This document shows positions 9,556-17,999 of a DNA stretch of 64,000 bases, one piece after another (within the stretch, counting starts at the first letter, position 1; each line of letters begins with the position of its first letter). The notes beneath the pieces are model-generated. The model did no database searches. It worked only from the letters and a program-made list of their open reading frames with translations, and was not told the origin of the DNA. A program made the translations under genes and the position numbers. This stretch comes from Lichenicola sp964236105 (GTDB lineage: Bacteria; Pseudomonadota; Alphaproteobacteria; Acetobacterales; Acetobacteraceae), in contig CAXSBC010000002.1 in NCBI GenBank assembly GCA_964236105.1, forward strand, positions 186,001 through 250,000, written 5' to 3'.

Positions 9556-9690
9556 TCAGGCGCCGCCCAGCCTGACCAGCGTCAGGCCGTAGAGCAGCAG
9601 CGCCAGCACCAGCAGCACCAGCAGCACCGCGCGGACGCGGCCGCGCCGGCGGCGCAGGATCTCGCCCGCCCGGGCGGGGGCCTCAGCCAA
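9556..9690 (-). CDS. coxF: CoxF-like small membrane protein of the cytochrome oxidase assembly cluster
   Basis: 44-residue protein with an Arg-rich head (ILRRRRGRVR) followed by one membrane helix (AVLLVLLVLALLLYGLTLV) and a short RLGGA tail. This is the pattern of CoxF, the tiny protein encoded after ctaB in alphaproteobacterial aa3 oxidase clusters. The start is a TTG that overlaps the 3' end of ctaB by 8 nt (TTGGCTGA), consistent with translational coupling; there is no ATG or GTG alternative close by. The function of CoxF is not established. Confidence 0.7.
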   Translation of the reverse strand: MAEAPARAGEILRRRRGRVRAVLLVLLVLALLLYGLTLVRLGGA

Positions 9691-10606
9691 CCGCGCGGTC
9701 CGCGCAGACGGCTACGAACAGGATCGCGAGATACAGCAGCGAGAAGCGGAACGCCTGCCGCGCCGGCTTGTCGTCGGTCAGGCTGACGCCGGTCGCGTCC
9801 TGCCGGTCGCGCAGCACCCGCCATGCGCACAGCAGAAAGCCGAAATCGAGCAGCAGCGCGGTCGCCAGATAGATCGGTCCCGTCAGGCGCAGGATCGCCG
9901 GTGCCAGGGACACCAGGGTCAGCAGCACGGTGTAGAGCAGGATCTGCCGGCGCGTGTGGCGCGCACCCCGCACCACCGGCAGCATCGGCACGCCCGCGCG
10001 GCCGTAGTCGCTGCAGGCGTACAACGACAGCGACCAGAAATGCGGCGGCGTCCAGAAGAACACGGTGGCGAACAGCAGCACCGGCAGCAGCCCGATCTGG
10101 CCCGTCGCCGCCGCCCAGCCGATGATCGGCGGAAATGCGCCGGCCGCGCCGCCGATGACGATGTTCTGCGGCGTCGAGCGCTTCAGCCACATGGTGTAGA
10201 TCACCACGTAGAACAGGATGGAGACGGCGAGCGACCCGGCGGCGACCGCGTTGGTCGCCAGACCCATCAGCACCACCGAGAAGACGCTGAGGCCGATGCC
10301 ATAGAGCAGGGCATCGGTGGCAGCGACCCGGCCTGCCGGCACCGGGCGGTTCCGCGTGCGGTTCATCAGCGCGTCGATGTCGCGGTCGTACCACATGTTG
10401 ATCGCACCCGCGCCGCCGGTGGCGATCGCGATGCAGAGGATGGCGATCGCCGCCACCAGGGGATGCACGTGCACCGGCGCGATGAACAGGCCGATCGCCC
10501 CGGTGAACACCACCAGCGTCATGACCCGTGGCTTCAGCAACGCCAGCCAATCGCGGATGTCGGTGCCGAGCCCGTCGGCGACGGGGGCCTGGAGGGTCGT
10601 GCTCAT
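9683..10606 (-). CDS. ctaB: protoheme IX farnesyltransferase (heme O synthase)
   Basis: Polytopic inner-membrane UbiA-family prenyltransferase that adds the farnesyl group to heme b to make heme O, the precursor of heme A and the cofactor of bo3 oxidases. The prenyl-diphosphate-binding motif NMWYDRDIDALMNRT is present, as is the N-terminal LLKPRVMTLVVFTG. 307 residues, normal length. The chosen ATG (MSTTLQAP) overlaps the stop of the upstream cox1-like gene by 4 nt. CoxF follows with an overlap. CtaB could also serve a quinol oxidase elsewhere in the genome, since the neighbouring subunit I homologue looks inactive. Confidence 0.96.
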   Translation of the reverse strand: MSTTLQAPVADGLGTDIRDWLALLKPRVMTLVVFTGAIGLFIAPVHVHPLVAAIAILCIAIATGGAGAINMWYDRDIDALMNRTRNRPVPAGRVAATDALLYGIGLSVFSVVLMGLATNAVAAGSLAVSILFYVVIYTMWLKRSTPQNIVIGGAAGAFPPIIGWAAATGQIGLLPVLLFATVFFWTPPHFWSLSLYACSDYGRAGVPMLPVVRGARHTRRQILLYTVLLTLVSLAPAILRLTGPIYLATALLLDFGFLLCAWRVLRDRQDATGVSLTDDKPARQAFRFSLLYLAILFVAVCADRAVG

Positions 10607-11973
10607 GCGGCGGCTCCATGCGGCACCGGCGACGGCAGCCGCCATTCACGGGTCACGGCGCCGACACCCCAGGGATTGGACGCGACCGACTGCCGGCGCG
10701 ACAGGGTGACGCCGACGATCACCGCGAACAGCAGCATCGACAGGCAGGTCAGCGCCACGCCGGCACCCGCGACCGCCGGGACCGCCGGGACCGGTATGGC
10801 TGCAAGATTGACGCCGGCGAACATCAGCCAGAACTGCAGCCGGCCGGCCCTCTCGGGATAGGGCCTGCCGGTCATCTTGCCGATCCAGTAGTAGAAGCCC
10901 GCGAACAGCGCGAACACGGTGCCGATCGACAGCACGTAGTGCAGCCTGTCGGGCGCGAAGGACCCGGCCACCGGGTTTCGGCCCGCCATGTCCGGCGCCA
11001 GCAGCGCCCCGACCCCGCCGAGCAGCAGCACGAGCGCGAAGCCGAGCGCGAACAGGCCGGGCGTCCGGTGAAGCAGCGACGACCAGCGTCGCGCGGACCC
11101 GAGCGTCGCCGTCCAGCAGCCAACGATCGCCAGCGTGGGGAGCACGATCGACAGCGCCCGCAGGCTGCCGCCCCCGCCGTTCAGCAGGCCGCCATGCAGC
11201 AGCTGAACCGCCCAGGCGAGGAAACCGGCCAGCGCCAGGGCAGCCATCGCGCCGATCATGAGCCGGCGGCCGGCCAGCGGACGCCCGCCCAGGCTGCAGA
11301 CGATCTCGCTGACCAGTCCGAAGCCCGGCAGGATCATGATGCAGACGCCGGGATAGCCGAGCACGCCGAACAGGTGCTGCAGCGGCACGGCAGGCGGCAC
11401 GCCGTGCAGCGCCATCGCGGTCAGCGCCGCCATCAGCATCGGCACCGTCACCACCGCAAGGCAGCCTGCGATCAGCTGCGACCAGGCGAACAGCGGCATC
11501 GCGCCCAGGCTCATGCCCGGCTCGCGCATGTTCAGCAGCGTCGCCACCAGGTTGATGGAGCAGAGCAGGATGGCGATGCCGGATACGTGCAGGCCGATCA
11601 GCAGCAGCACGCCCGACCTGCTGGCCAGCAGGCCGCCCAGCGTCAGCAGGAGACCGCACACGATCAGGCAGAACGACAGGGCCGCCAGACGCGGGAAGGC
11701 GGTGTCGCCCGCGCCGATCTGCAGCGGGACGAACCAGGTGCCGAAGCCGCCGAGCAGGGCCGGGATGATGGAGAAGAACACCAGCACCAGCCCGTGCTGC
11801 AAGGCGATCGCCCGCCACGGCTCGAGCGCCGCCCCGGAGCCCATCGCCGTCGGCAGCCTGAGCCACAACGACAGCAGTCCGCCCGCCAGGCCCGCCGCCA
11901 CGGCGAACAGGATGAAGCAGGTGCCGGTATCCATGTGGTCCGGTCGACCGGGGGCTGGCGGCATGCTGGTCAT
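10603..11973 (-). CDS. heme-copper oxidase subunit I homologue lacking the heme a3/CuB centre
   Basis: Integral membrane protein, 456 aa, clearly homologous to CtaD over its whole length: GGFGTWFVPLQIGAGDTAFP, LHVSGIAILLCSINLVATLL, ILPGFGLVSEIV and FALFAGFYYWIGKMTGRPYP all align. The low-spin heme a ligands are kept (H60, H345). The oxygen-reducing centre is gone: the CuB/Tyr block reads GYPGVCIM (Y207, G209, C211 replace His, Glu and the cross-linked Tyr), the His-His pair is WAVQ (V256, Q257), and the heme a3 His is R343. The K-channel Lys is also missing. It is about 80-100 residues shorter than usual at loops and C-terminus. It cannot be a normal terminal oxidase; a one-heme electron carrier or an assembly role is possible. 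Confidence 0.88.
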   Translation of the reverse strand: MTSMPPAPGRPDHMDTGTCFILFAVAAGLAGGLLSLWLRLPTAMGSGAALEPWRAIALQHGLVLVFFSIIPALLGGFGTWFVPLQIGAGDTAFPRLAALSFCLIVCGLLLTLGGLLASRSGVLLLIGLHVSGIAILLCSINLVATLLNMREPGMSLGAMPLFAWSQLIAGCLAVVTVPMLMAALTAMALHGVPPAVPLQHLFGVLGYPGVCIMILPGFGLVSEIVCSLGGRPLAGRRLMIGAMAALALAGFLAWAVQLLHGGLLNGGGGSLRALSIVLPTLAIVGCWTATLGSARRWSSLLHRTPGLFALGFALVLLLGGVGALLAPDMAGRNPVAGSFAPDRLHYVLSIGTVFALFAGFYYWIGKMTGRPYPERAGRLQFWLMFAGVNLAAIPVPAVPAVAGAGVALTCLSMLLFAVIVGVTLSRRQSVASNPWGVGAVTREWRLPSPVPHGAAA

Positions 11974-12097
11974 CGTCTTTCAGGCCAGCGGCGTTCGGCC
12001 GCGCATCGTCGCGCGGCGGATCGGTCGCACCGACGACGATATGGGAGCGCCTGCCGCCCGGAACACCGGCCGGCGATGCCCGCCTCTCGGCTTCGTG

Positions 12098-12805
12098 TCA
12101 GCGCGGCTCGTTGCGCAGGGTGACGAGGGTGAACAGCCCCATCGGCGGCACCGGCTCGATCAGGGCTGCGGCAAGGTCGCAGTCGGGCAGCAGCGACTCC
12201 ATCGCGAAGTCCGGATGCCAGCCCAGCGAGTGCGAGGCCCGCGCCATGCCGCGCTCGAGGGCCAGACGGACGCCGCCCTGTGCGAGGAAGTGGTTCACGA
12301 ACAGGATGTGCCCGCCGGGGCGAACGACCCGCTTGAGCTCGGCCAGCAGCCGACGCGGATTGGGCACCACGGAGGCCACGAACATCGCCACCGCGATGTC
12401 GAACGACGCCTCGGCGAAGCTGGTCTCCTCGGCATCCATCTCCAGCAGCGCATCGACATGCGGCATCCGGGCGGCGCTGGCCCGGTGGCGGGCACGCTCG
12501 AGCATCGCGCTCGACAGGTCGATCCCGGTGATGCGCTTGTCGGGGGTGTAGTGCGGCAGCGCCAGCCCGGTGCCGACGCCGACCTCGAGAACCCGCGTGC
12601 CCGGCAGCCGGTTGACCGAGGCGACGGCGCGGCGGCGGCCGAATGCCGACACGCCGCCGAAGACCCCGTCATAGATCCCGGCCCAGCGCTGGTAGGCCGC
12701 CTTGACCGCATCGGCATCCAGCGCCGAACGCGGCACCGGGCCGTTCAGGCCGGTGACGGGCGCCGAGGCGACCGGCGGCTCGTAGAGGTTCCCGGGCCCG
12801 CTCAT
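12098..12805 (-). CDS. class I SAM methyltransferase, PmtA-like (phosphatidylethanolamine N-methyltransferase family)
   Basis: 235-residue soluble methyltransferase. It has the SAM-binding motif I VLEVGVGTGLALPHY, the acidic motif ITGIDLSSAMLERA and a post-I region VDALLEMDAEETSFAEASFD. The N-terminal YQRWAGIYDGVFG and the C-terminal region resemble alphaproteobacterial PmtA enzymes, which make phosphatidylcholine from phosphatidylethanolamine. PE-synthesis genes (psd, pssA) are also in this window, at about 40 kb. Assignment to PmtA rather than a related UbiE-type enzyme is by overall pattern and is not proven. Confidence 0.75.
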   Translation of the reverse strand: MSGPGNLYEPPVASAPVTGLNGPVPRSALDADAVKAAYQRWAGIYDGVFGGVSAFGRRRAVASVNRLPGTRVLEVGVGTGLALPHYTPDKRITGIDLSSAMLERARHRASAARMPHVDALLEMDAEETSFAEASFDIAVAMFVASVVPNPRRLLAELKRVVRPGGHILFVNHFLAQGGVRLALERGMARASHSLGWHPDFAMESLLPDCDLAAALIEPVPPMGLFTLVTLRNEPR

Positions 12806-13050
12806 CGGACCGACTCCCGGGGACGGCGCGGAGAAGACAGGGACGATATCGATCGGATGGTCATCGAGGACTTGGCTCAGGGAGTCGCATCTGTGCCCTG
12901 CCCGGGCGCGGTCATCAAGAGCATCTGACGATGAGAGCCGCTCCGGAAGGCGGAAGGTTTGGCGGTTCGCGCGAAACACGGCTATCCTTGCTTCGACGTC
13001 ACGGCACCGTTGCCGGTGCCGGACGCTTCGGTCAGGGGGAGATCCACGAC

Positions 13051-13209
13051 ATGCTGATCGCGATTCTCGTGACCCTGACGGTCCTCGCATGGACGTCCAT
13101 GGGCGCCTATTATTTCCGCCTCGAGATCTACCAGTGGCTCGACAACCGCTTCGGGCCGGCGAATCGGCCGCGCAAGCCGGAACGGCCGCGACGCCGGATG
13201 TACGACTGA
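13051..13209 (+). CDS. small membrane protein, 52 aa
   Basis: One N-terminal membrane helix (MLIAILVTLTVLAWTSMGAYY) followed by a basic, Pro/Arg-rich cytoplasmic tail ending RRRMYD. The start is fixed by a strong purine-rich site AGGGGGAG about 9 nt upstream of ATG; the frame upstream of it is not protein-like. It is divergent from the methyltransferase gene and convergent with gshB. I do not recognise a family. Confidence 0.65.
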   Translation: MLIAILVTLTVLAWTSMGAYYFRLEIYQWLDNRFGPANRPRKPERPRRRMYD

Positions 13210-13230
13210 GCCTGCCGCCGGCCCACCCGG

Positions 13231-14229
13231 TCAGCCAGCACCCGCCTGCCGCGCCTCGATCCGGTCCCAGATCAGCCCTGCCGTATTGACGTCGTCGAAG
13301 CGGTCGATCTCCTGCAGGCCGGTCGGCGAGGTCACGTTGATCTCGGTGAGCCAGTCGCCGATCACGTCGATGCCGACGAAGGTCAGGCCGCGCTCGCGCA
13401 GCATCGGCCCGATCCGGCGGCAGATCTCCTCCTCGCGCACCGTCAGCTGCGACCGCCCGGCCTTGCCGCCCACGTGCATGTTGGAGCGCGCCTCGCCGGC
13501 GGCGGGCACCCGGTTGATGGCGCCGATCGGCTCGCCGTCGGCCAGGATGATGCGCTTGTCGCCCTGGCGCACAGCCTTCTCGTAGCGCTGGATCATCAGC
13601 GGCTCGCGCGAGGCCTGGAAGAACATCTCCAGCAGCGAGGCCAGGTTCTCGTCGTCCTCGCGGATGCGGAACACGCCCGCGCCGCCATTGCCGAACAGCG
13701 GCTTGACGATGATGTCCCGGTGCTCGGCCCGGAAGTCGCGGATCGCGCCCAGGTCCCAGCTGATCAGGGTCGGCGGCATCAGGTCGGGGAAGTGGGTGAC
13801 CAGCAGCTTCTCCGGCGCGTCGCGCACCGAGCGCGGATCGTTCACCACCAGCGTGCCGCCGCCCTCGGGCGTATGGATGTGCTCCAGCATGTGGGTGGCG
13901 GTGATGTAGGCCATGTCGAAGGGCGGGTCCTGGCGCATCAGCACCACGTCCATCGAGGCCAGATCGAGCACCTGCTCGGCGCCGATGGTGGCATGGCCGC
14001 CCGGCACCCGCTGCACCGTCACCGGCCGGGCCCGAGCGGTGAGCCGCTCCACCCGCGTCTCGCCCGGCGCCGCGCGGCCCTCGCGCAGGCTCATGTCGCG
14101 CACGCCGTAGAGCCACAGCGCGTGGCCGCGCGCCTGCGCCTCCAGCATCAGCGCGAAGGTTGAGTCGCCGTTGATGTCGATGGCGTGGATCGGGTCCATC
14201 TGGACCGCGACCTTCAGCTTGGTAGCCAT
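13231..14229 (-). CDS. gshB: glutathione synthetase
   Basis: ATP-grasp ligase joining glycine to gamma-glutamylcysteine in the cytoplasm. 332 residues. Recognisable blocks are VAVQMDPIHAIDINGDSTFA at the N-terminus, RQDPPFDMAYITATHMLE, VKPLFGNGGAGVFR (ATP-binding) and FVGIDVIGDWLTEINVTSP near the C-terminus. The ATG giving MATKLKVAVQMDP was chosen over an upstream extension with no similarity. The S9 peptidase gene ends 14 nt upstream, so the two may be co-transcribed. Confidence 0.96.
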   Translation of the reverse strand: MATKLKVAVQMDPIHAIDINGDSTFALMLEAQARGHALWLYGVRDMSLREGRAAPGETRVERLTARARPVTVQRVPGGHATIGAEQVLDLASMDVVLMRQDPPFDMAYITATHMLEHIHTPEGGGTLVVNDPRSVRDAPEKLLVTHFPDLMPPTLISWDLGAIRDFRAEHRDIIVKPLFGNGGAGVFRIREDDENLASLLEMFFQASREPLMIQRYEKAVRQGDKRIILADGEPIGAINRVPAAGEARSNMHVGGKAGRSQLTVREEEICRRIGPMLRERGLTFVGIDVIGDWLTEINVTSPTGLQEIDRFDDVNTAGLIWDRIEARQAGAG

Positions 14230-14243
14230 GGCTGTGTCCGTTC

Positions 14244-16337
14244 TCACTGTGCGCCGGGGGCGCCGATATGGGCGCCGAGCCAGGCCGCCACGGTCGCGTG
14301 CCACTGCAGCGAGTTGGCGGGCTTCAGCACCCAGTGGTTCTCGTCGGGGAACACCAGCAGCCGGCTGTCGATGCCGCGCCGCTGCAGCGCATCGAAGGCG
14401 CCGAGCCCCTGCTCCAGCGGGATGCGGTAGTCGTGGCCGCCATGGATGATCAGCTGCGGCACCCGCCAGGCGGCGACATGGGCGGCCGGGTTGAAGCGCT
14501 CATAGGCGGCCGGATCGCTCCAGGGGGTGTGGTCCGGGCCGCCATGCTCCCACTCGGCGAACCAGAGCTCCTCGGTGGCGAACCCCATCATGCGGTCGTC
14601 GAACACGCCGTCATGCGTGACCAGGCACTTCCAGGGCGCGTTCCAGTTGCCGGCGATCCAGTTGACCATGAAGCCGCCATAGGAGGCGCCGAGCGCACAG
14701 GCGCGGCTGCCGTCCAGGAACGGGTATTTCGCCAGCGCCGCGGTCCAGCCTTTTTGAAGGTCCTCGAGCGGCCGGTCGCCCCAGTGGCCGGAGATCGCGT
14801 CGGTGAAGGCCTGGCCGTAGCCGGTGGAGCCGTGGAAATCGACCATCACCGACGCGTAGCCGAGGCCCGCGTAGAATTGCGGGTTCCAGCGGTAAGACCA
14901 GTCATTGCCGAACGAGCCCTGCGGCCCGCCATGGATCAGGAACACGACCGGGTAGCGGTGGCCCGGCTGCCAGCCGTCCGGTTTGACCACGTAGCCGTGC
15001 ACGGTCTCGTTGTTCCAGCCGGCGAAGGCGAACTGCTCGGCCGGCGCCATCTCGACCCCGGCGAGGCGGCCCGCGTCGACATGGGTGAGCTGGACCGGAG
15101 CGCCGCCCGCCTGCGGGATGCGCCAGAGCTCGGCAGGGCTGTCGAGGGCGTCGCGCTGGATCACGAGGGCGTCGCCCGCGAGCTCGGCCGTCGTCACGTG
15201 GCCCTGGTCGGTCATCGCCGTGGGCGCGCCGGTCGCGACGTCGAGCGCGAACAGCTTCGACTGGCCCAGCTCCTCGGCGGTCACGAACAGCCGCCTGCCG
15301 TCCCTCGACCAGAGCAGGGTCCCGGCCGACCGGTCCCAGTGCGGATCGATCTCGCGGGTGGCGCCGGTGGCGAGGTCCATGACCATGACGCCGTAGCGGT
15401 CGGCCTCGAAACCCGGCCGCTTCATCGCCCGGTAGGCCAGCTTCGTCCCGTCCGGCGACACCACCGGGCCTGCGTCCAAGGCCTTGTTCGACGCGGTCAG
15501 GTCCTGCGGCGGCGCGCTGCCGTCGGCGGGCGAGCGGTAGATGTCGAAGTTGGTGCTCCAGGGCTCGGTCCTGCCGGCGACGCGCACGGAGAAGAACACC
15601 GTCTTGCCGTCCGGGCTGACGGCGTAGTCGGCGGCATCGCCGAACGGCCGCGAGGGGGTGTCGCCGTCGATGCCCTTCATCAGCGGGATCGGCTGGCCGG
15701 TGGCGGCACCCTGGTCGTCGAGGGCCAGGGCGAACAAGTGGTTGCGGGTACCGTCGGCGTACTGGTCCCAGTGCCGCACGAAGAGATGGTCGAACACCAT
15801 GCCGTCGGACTTCGCAGCCCGGGTGCGGTTGGAGCGGGCCTTCGTATCGTCGGGGCTGTCGGTGTCGGGGAACACCGCGAGCGAGACCACGATGCGGCGG
15901 CCGTCTGCGGACAGCCGGAAGCTCGACACGTCGACCGCGAGATGCGTCACCTGCACGGCCGGACCACCGGCGACGGGCAGGCGCCAGACCTGATCCGAGC
16001 CGCCGCGGCCGGAGATCACGTAGATCGCGCGTCCATCGGCAGACCAGCGCGGCTGCTCGGCATCGGCATCCGCCCTGGGCAGCAGCGTCGGCGCCGCGCC
16101 GGTCGCCGTCAGGCTCAGCAGGCGCACCGAGTTGACGCCCCTGTTGCGGTCGAAGTCGGTGGAGCGCAGCGAGAAGGCGACGGTCCGGCCGTCGGGCGAG
16201 ACCTGCGGGCCGGACAGCCGGTCGAGGCTCACCAGATCCTGGGCGGTGAAGGGACGCGCCCGCGCCGGGGCGGCGGCGAGCACGGTGGCGCCCAGCAGGG
16301 CAGCGAGGGTCGTCGGACGGATCGTGCGGGAGTTCAT
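14244..16337 (-). CDS. secreted S9 family prolyl oligopeptidase-like peptidase
   Basis: 697-residue exported serine peptidase of the DPP/acylaminoacyl-peptidase type. A signal peptide (LAALLGATVLAAAPARA) is followed by a WD40-like beta-propeller with repeated SPDG-type strands (VSPDGRTVAFS, LSADGRRIVVS, VSPDGTKLAYR), then an alpha/beta-hydrolase domain. The catalytic serine sits in ALGASYGGFMVNW; the oxyanion region VFLIHGGPQGSFG and the C-terminal His in DENHWVLK complete the machinery. Probably degrades oligopeptides in the periplasm. Confidence 0.92.
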   Translation of the reverse strand: MNSRTIRPTTLAALLGATVLAAAPARARPFTAQDLVSLDRLSGPQVSPDGRTVAFSLRSTDFDRNRGVNSVRLLSLTATGAAPTLLPRADADAEQPRWSADGRAIYVISGRGGSDQVWRLPVAGGPAVQVTHLAVDVSSFRLSADGRRIVVSLAVFPDTDSPDDTKARSNRTRAAKSDGMVFDHLFVRHWDQYADGTRNHLFALALDDQGAATGQPIPLMKGIDGDTPSRPFGDAADYAVSPDGKTVFFSVRVAGRTEPWSTNFDIYRSPADGSAPPQDLTASNKALDAGPVVSPDGTKLAYRAMKRPGFEADRYGVMVMDLATGATREIDPHWDRSAGTLLWSRDGRRLFVTAEELGQSKLFALDVATGAPTAMTDQGHVTTAELAGDALVIQRDALDSPAELWRIPQAGGAPVQLTHVDAGRLAGVEMAPAEQFAFAGWNNETVHGYVVKPDGWQPGHRYPVVFLIHGGPQGSFGNDWSYRWNPQFYAGLGYASVMVDFHGSTGYGQAFTDAISGHWGDRPLEDLQKGWTAALAKYPFLDGSRACALGASYGGFMVNWIAGNWNAPWKCLVTHDGVFDDRMMGFATEELWFAEWEHGGPDHTPWSDPAAYERFNPAAHVAAWRVPQLIIHGGHDYRIPLEQGLGAFDALQRRGIDSRLLVFPDENHWVLKPANSLQWHATVAAWLGAHIGAPGAQ

Positions 16338-16350
16338 GGACAGGTGTGTG

Positions 16351-16875
16351 TCACGGATAGGCGATCGCCGTCACCTCCAGCAGCACCGGGCCGCGCGGCG
16401 TCGCCAGCCTGACCTCGTCGCCCACCTGCGATCCCATCAGCGCGCGCGCCACCGGCGAGGCCAGGCTCACCTGCCCCTGCTCCAGCGCCGCCTCGTCGAC
16501 GCCGACGATGGTCACGGTGCGGCTCTGGTCGTCGGCGTCGAGGTAGGTGACGGTGGCGCCGAAGAACACCCGGTCGCGCCTGGTCTGCGCCGCCGGATCG
16601 ACCGGCTGCGCCTTGTCGATCCGCTTGCCGAGGAAGCGCGCCCGCCGGTCGATCTCGCGCAGGCGCTTCTTGCCGTACAGGTAGTCGCCGTTCTCCGACC
16701 GGTCGCCGTTGCCGGCCGCCCACGACACGATCTCCACGATGCGCGGCCGCTCGTCGCGCATCAGCTGGTGCAGCTCGGCCTGCATGCGGGCCAGGCCGGC
16801 GGGGGTGATGTAGCGCGACACGCCCGGCGGCAGGCCCGGTGGCTCGATCTCGTCGTCGTCGTCATCCACGTCCAT
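16351..16875 (-). CDS. greB: transcription elongation factor GreB
   Basis: Binds in the RNA polymerase secondary channel and stimulates cleavage of backtracked transcripts. 174 residues: an acidic N-terminal extension (MDVDDDDDEIEPPG), the coiled coil with the GreB signature NGDYLYGKKRLREIDRRARF, and a C-terminal FKBP-like domain (VFFGATVTYLDADD). The longer acidic N-terminus is a difference from the E. coli protein. It lies 13 nt upstream of the S9 peptidase gene. Confidence 0.94.
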   Translation of the reverse strand: MDVDDDDDEIEPPGLPPGVSRYITPAGLARMQAELHQLMRDERPRIVEIVSWAAGNGDRSENGDYLYGKKRLREIDRRARFLGKRIDKAQPVDPAAQTRRDRVFFGATVTYLDADDQSRTVTIVGVDEAALEQGQVSLASPVARALMGSQVGDEVRLATPRGPVLLEVTAIAYP

Positions 16876-17018
16876 GCGCCGCTATCGCGCGGGTCCCGAC
16901 GCAGCGTCAAGCGGGGCGCGGGCCGTCCCCGATCGCGACGGCGGGCATGGCCCGGGCACCCAGGACGGCGGCCGGATCACCGGCACCCACCGCGCTGCGC
17001 GGCCGTGCGAGGTGCCCG

Positions 17019-17903
17019 TCACAGCCGGGTCAGCGCGAACTCCACCTTGGCGTGCAGCACCTCGTCCAGCTGCAGCACCGTCAGGCCGCGGTCGGGGATG
17101 TCCGGGCGGTTGATCGCGTCGGTCATGTTGCTGGCCGGCTCGACGGCGATGAAATCGCGTCCGGGCGGCGTGAACACCACCAGATGGTCGAACGGCGCCT
17201 GCGCGGTGATGGTCAGCGCCAGCCCCCGCCCCGGCCAGCGCAGGAAGGCGGTGCCGTTCCAGCCGGCGTAGCAGTTGTCGAGCGGCGGCCCGTCGGGGGC
17301 GCGCATCGGCGAGAAGCGCCAGTCGCCCTCGACCGGCAGGCGGGCGGCGGGCAGCGCGTCGGCGCCGGCCTGCCACACGCTGCCGGCGGAGAAGCCCAGC
17401 TCCACGTCGCCGGCGCGGGGAAGAAACGGATGGAAGCCGAGCCCGACCGGCTGCGGCCGCCGATCGGTGTTGCGCACGCGGATCTGCACCGTCAGCCCGT
17501 CGTCGCGCAGGCCGTACTCGATCTCCGCACGGTAGCTGAACGGCCACTGGCCCGGCGGATCGCGCGGCGGGTTGTGGTCGAGCGCCAGCACGGCGCGCGC
17601 CTGCTCCTGCACCATCACCGTCCAGGCCCGCTCCCACGCATTGCCGTGGATCGCGTGCGGCTCGCCGCGGAAGTTCTGGTCGAGCTGGAACTGCTCGCCG
17701 CCGAAGGTGAAGCGGCCGTAGGCGACGCGGTTGGAGAACGGGATCAGCGGATAGGCGGCGACGCTGTCATTGTGCTGGGCGATCAGGTTGGGGTCGCTGA
17801 CCGGGCGGAAGATCTCCACCCCGTCGCGCAGCCAGCTGCCGATCGCGCCGCCCCGCTCGGGCTTCACGCCCAGCACGCACAGTCCCGTCTTCAGCTCGAG
17901 CAT
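17019..17903 (-). CDS. aldose 1-epimerase family protein
   Basis: 294-residue cytoplasmic galactose-mutarotase superfamily member, interconverting sugar anomers or hexose-6-phosphates. Characteristic blocks are YPLIPFSNRVAYGRFTFGG, HAIHGNAWERAWTV and VGLGFHPFLPRAGD, with the catalytic His in HAIHG and a later HPF. A C-terminal Glu appears in FIAVEPASNM. The neighbours give no hint of the sugar. Confidence 0.88.
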   Translation of the reverse strand: MLELKTGLCVLGVKPERGGAIGSWLRDGVEIFRPVSDPNLIAQHNDSVAAYPLIPFSNRVAYGRFTFGGEQFQLDQNFRGEPHAIHGNAWERAWTVMVQEQARAVLALDHNPPRDPPGQWPFSYRAEIEYGLRDDGLTVQIRVRNTDRRPQPVGLGFHPFLPRAGDVELGFSAGSVWQAGADALPAARLPVEGDWRFSPMRAPDGPPLDNCYAGWNGTAFLRWPGRGLALTITAQAPFDHLVVFTPPGRDFIAVEPASNMTDAINRPDIPDRGLTVLQLDEVLHAKVEFALTRL

Positions 17904-17971
17904 CGTTCCAGTCCCGCGCAGTGATCCCGAGGCTGCAACGGCGGCCGGCCGATCGCGTTCGCCCGGCCCAA

Positions 17972-17999
17972 TCGGCGTCGCTCAGTCGGCGTCGCTCAG
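17972..17999. repeat. two tandem copies of a 14-bp unit at the end of the phzF-like gene
   Basis: TCGGCGTCGCTCAG occurs twice head to tail. The second copy contains the stop codon of the minus-strand PhzF gene, and a third partial copy (TCGGCG) follows inside the gene. Possibly replication slippage; no function is suggested. Confidence 0.6.

Noticed and set aside
10603..11973. Calling the ctaD homologue a working cytochrome c oxidase subunit I
   Set aside because: All CuB ligands, the heme a3 His and the cross-linked Tyr are substituted, and ctaC/ctaE are not nearby.
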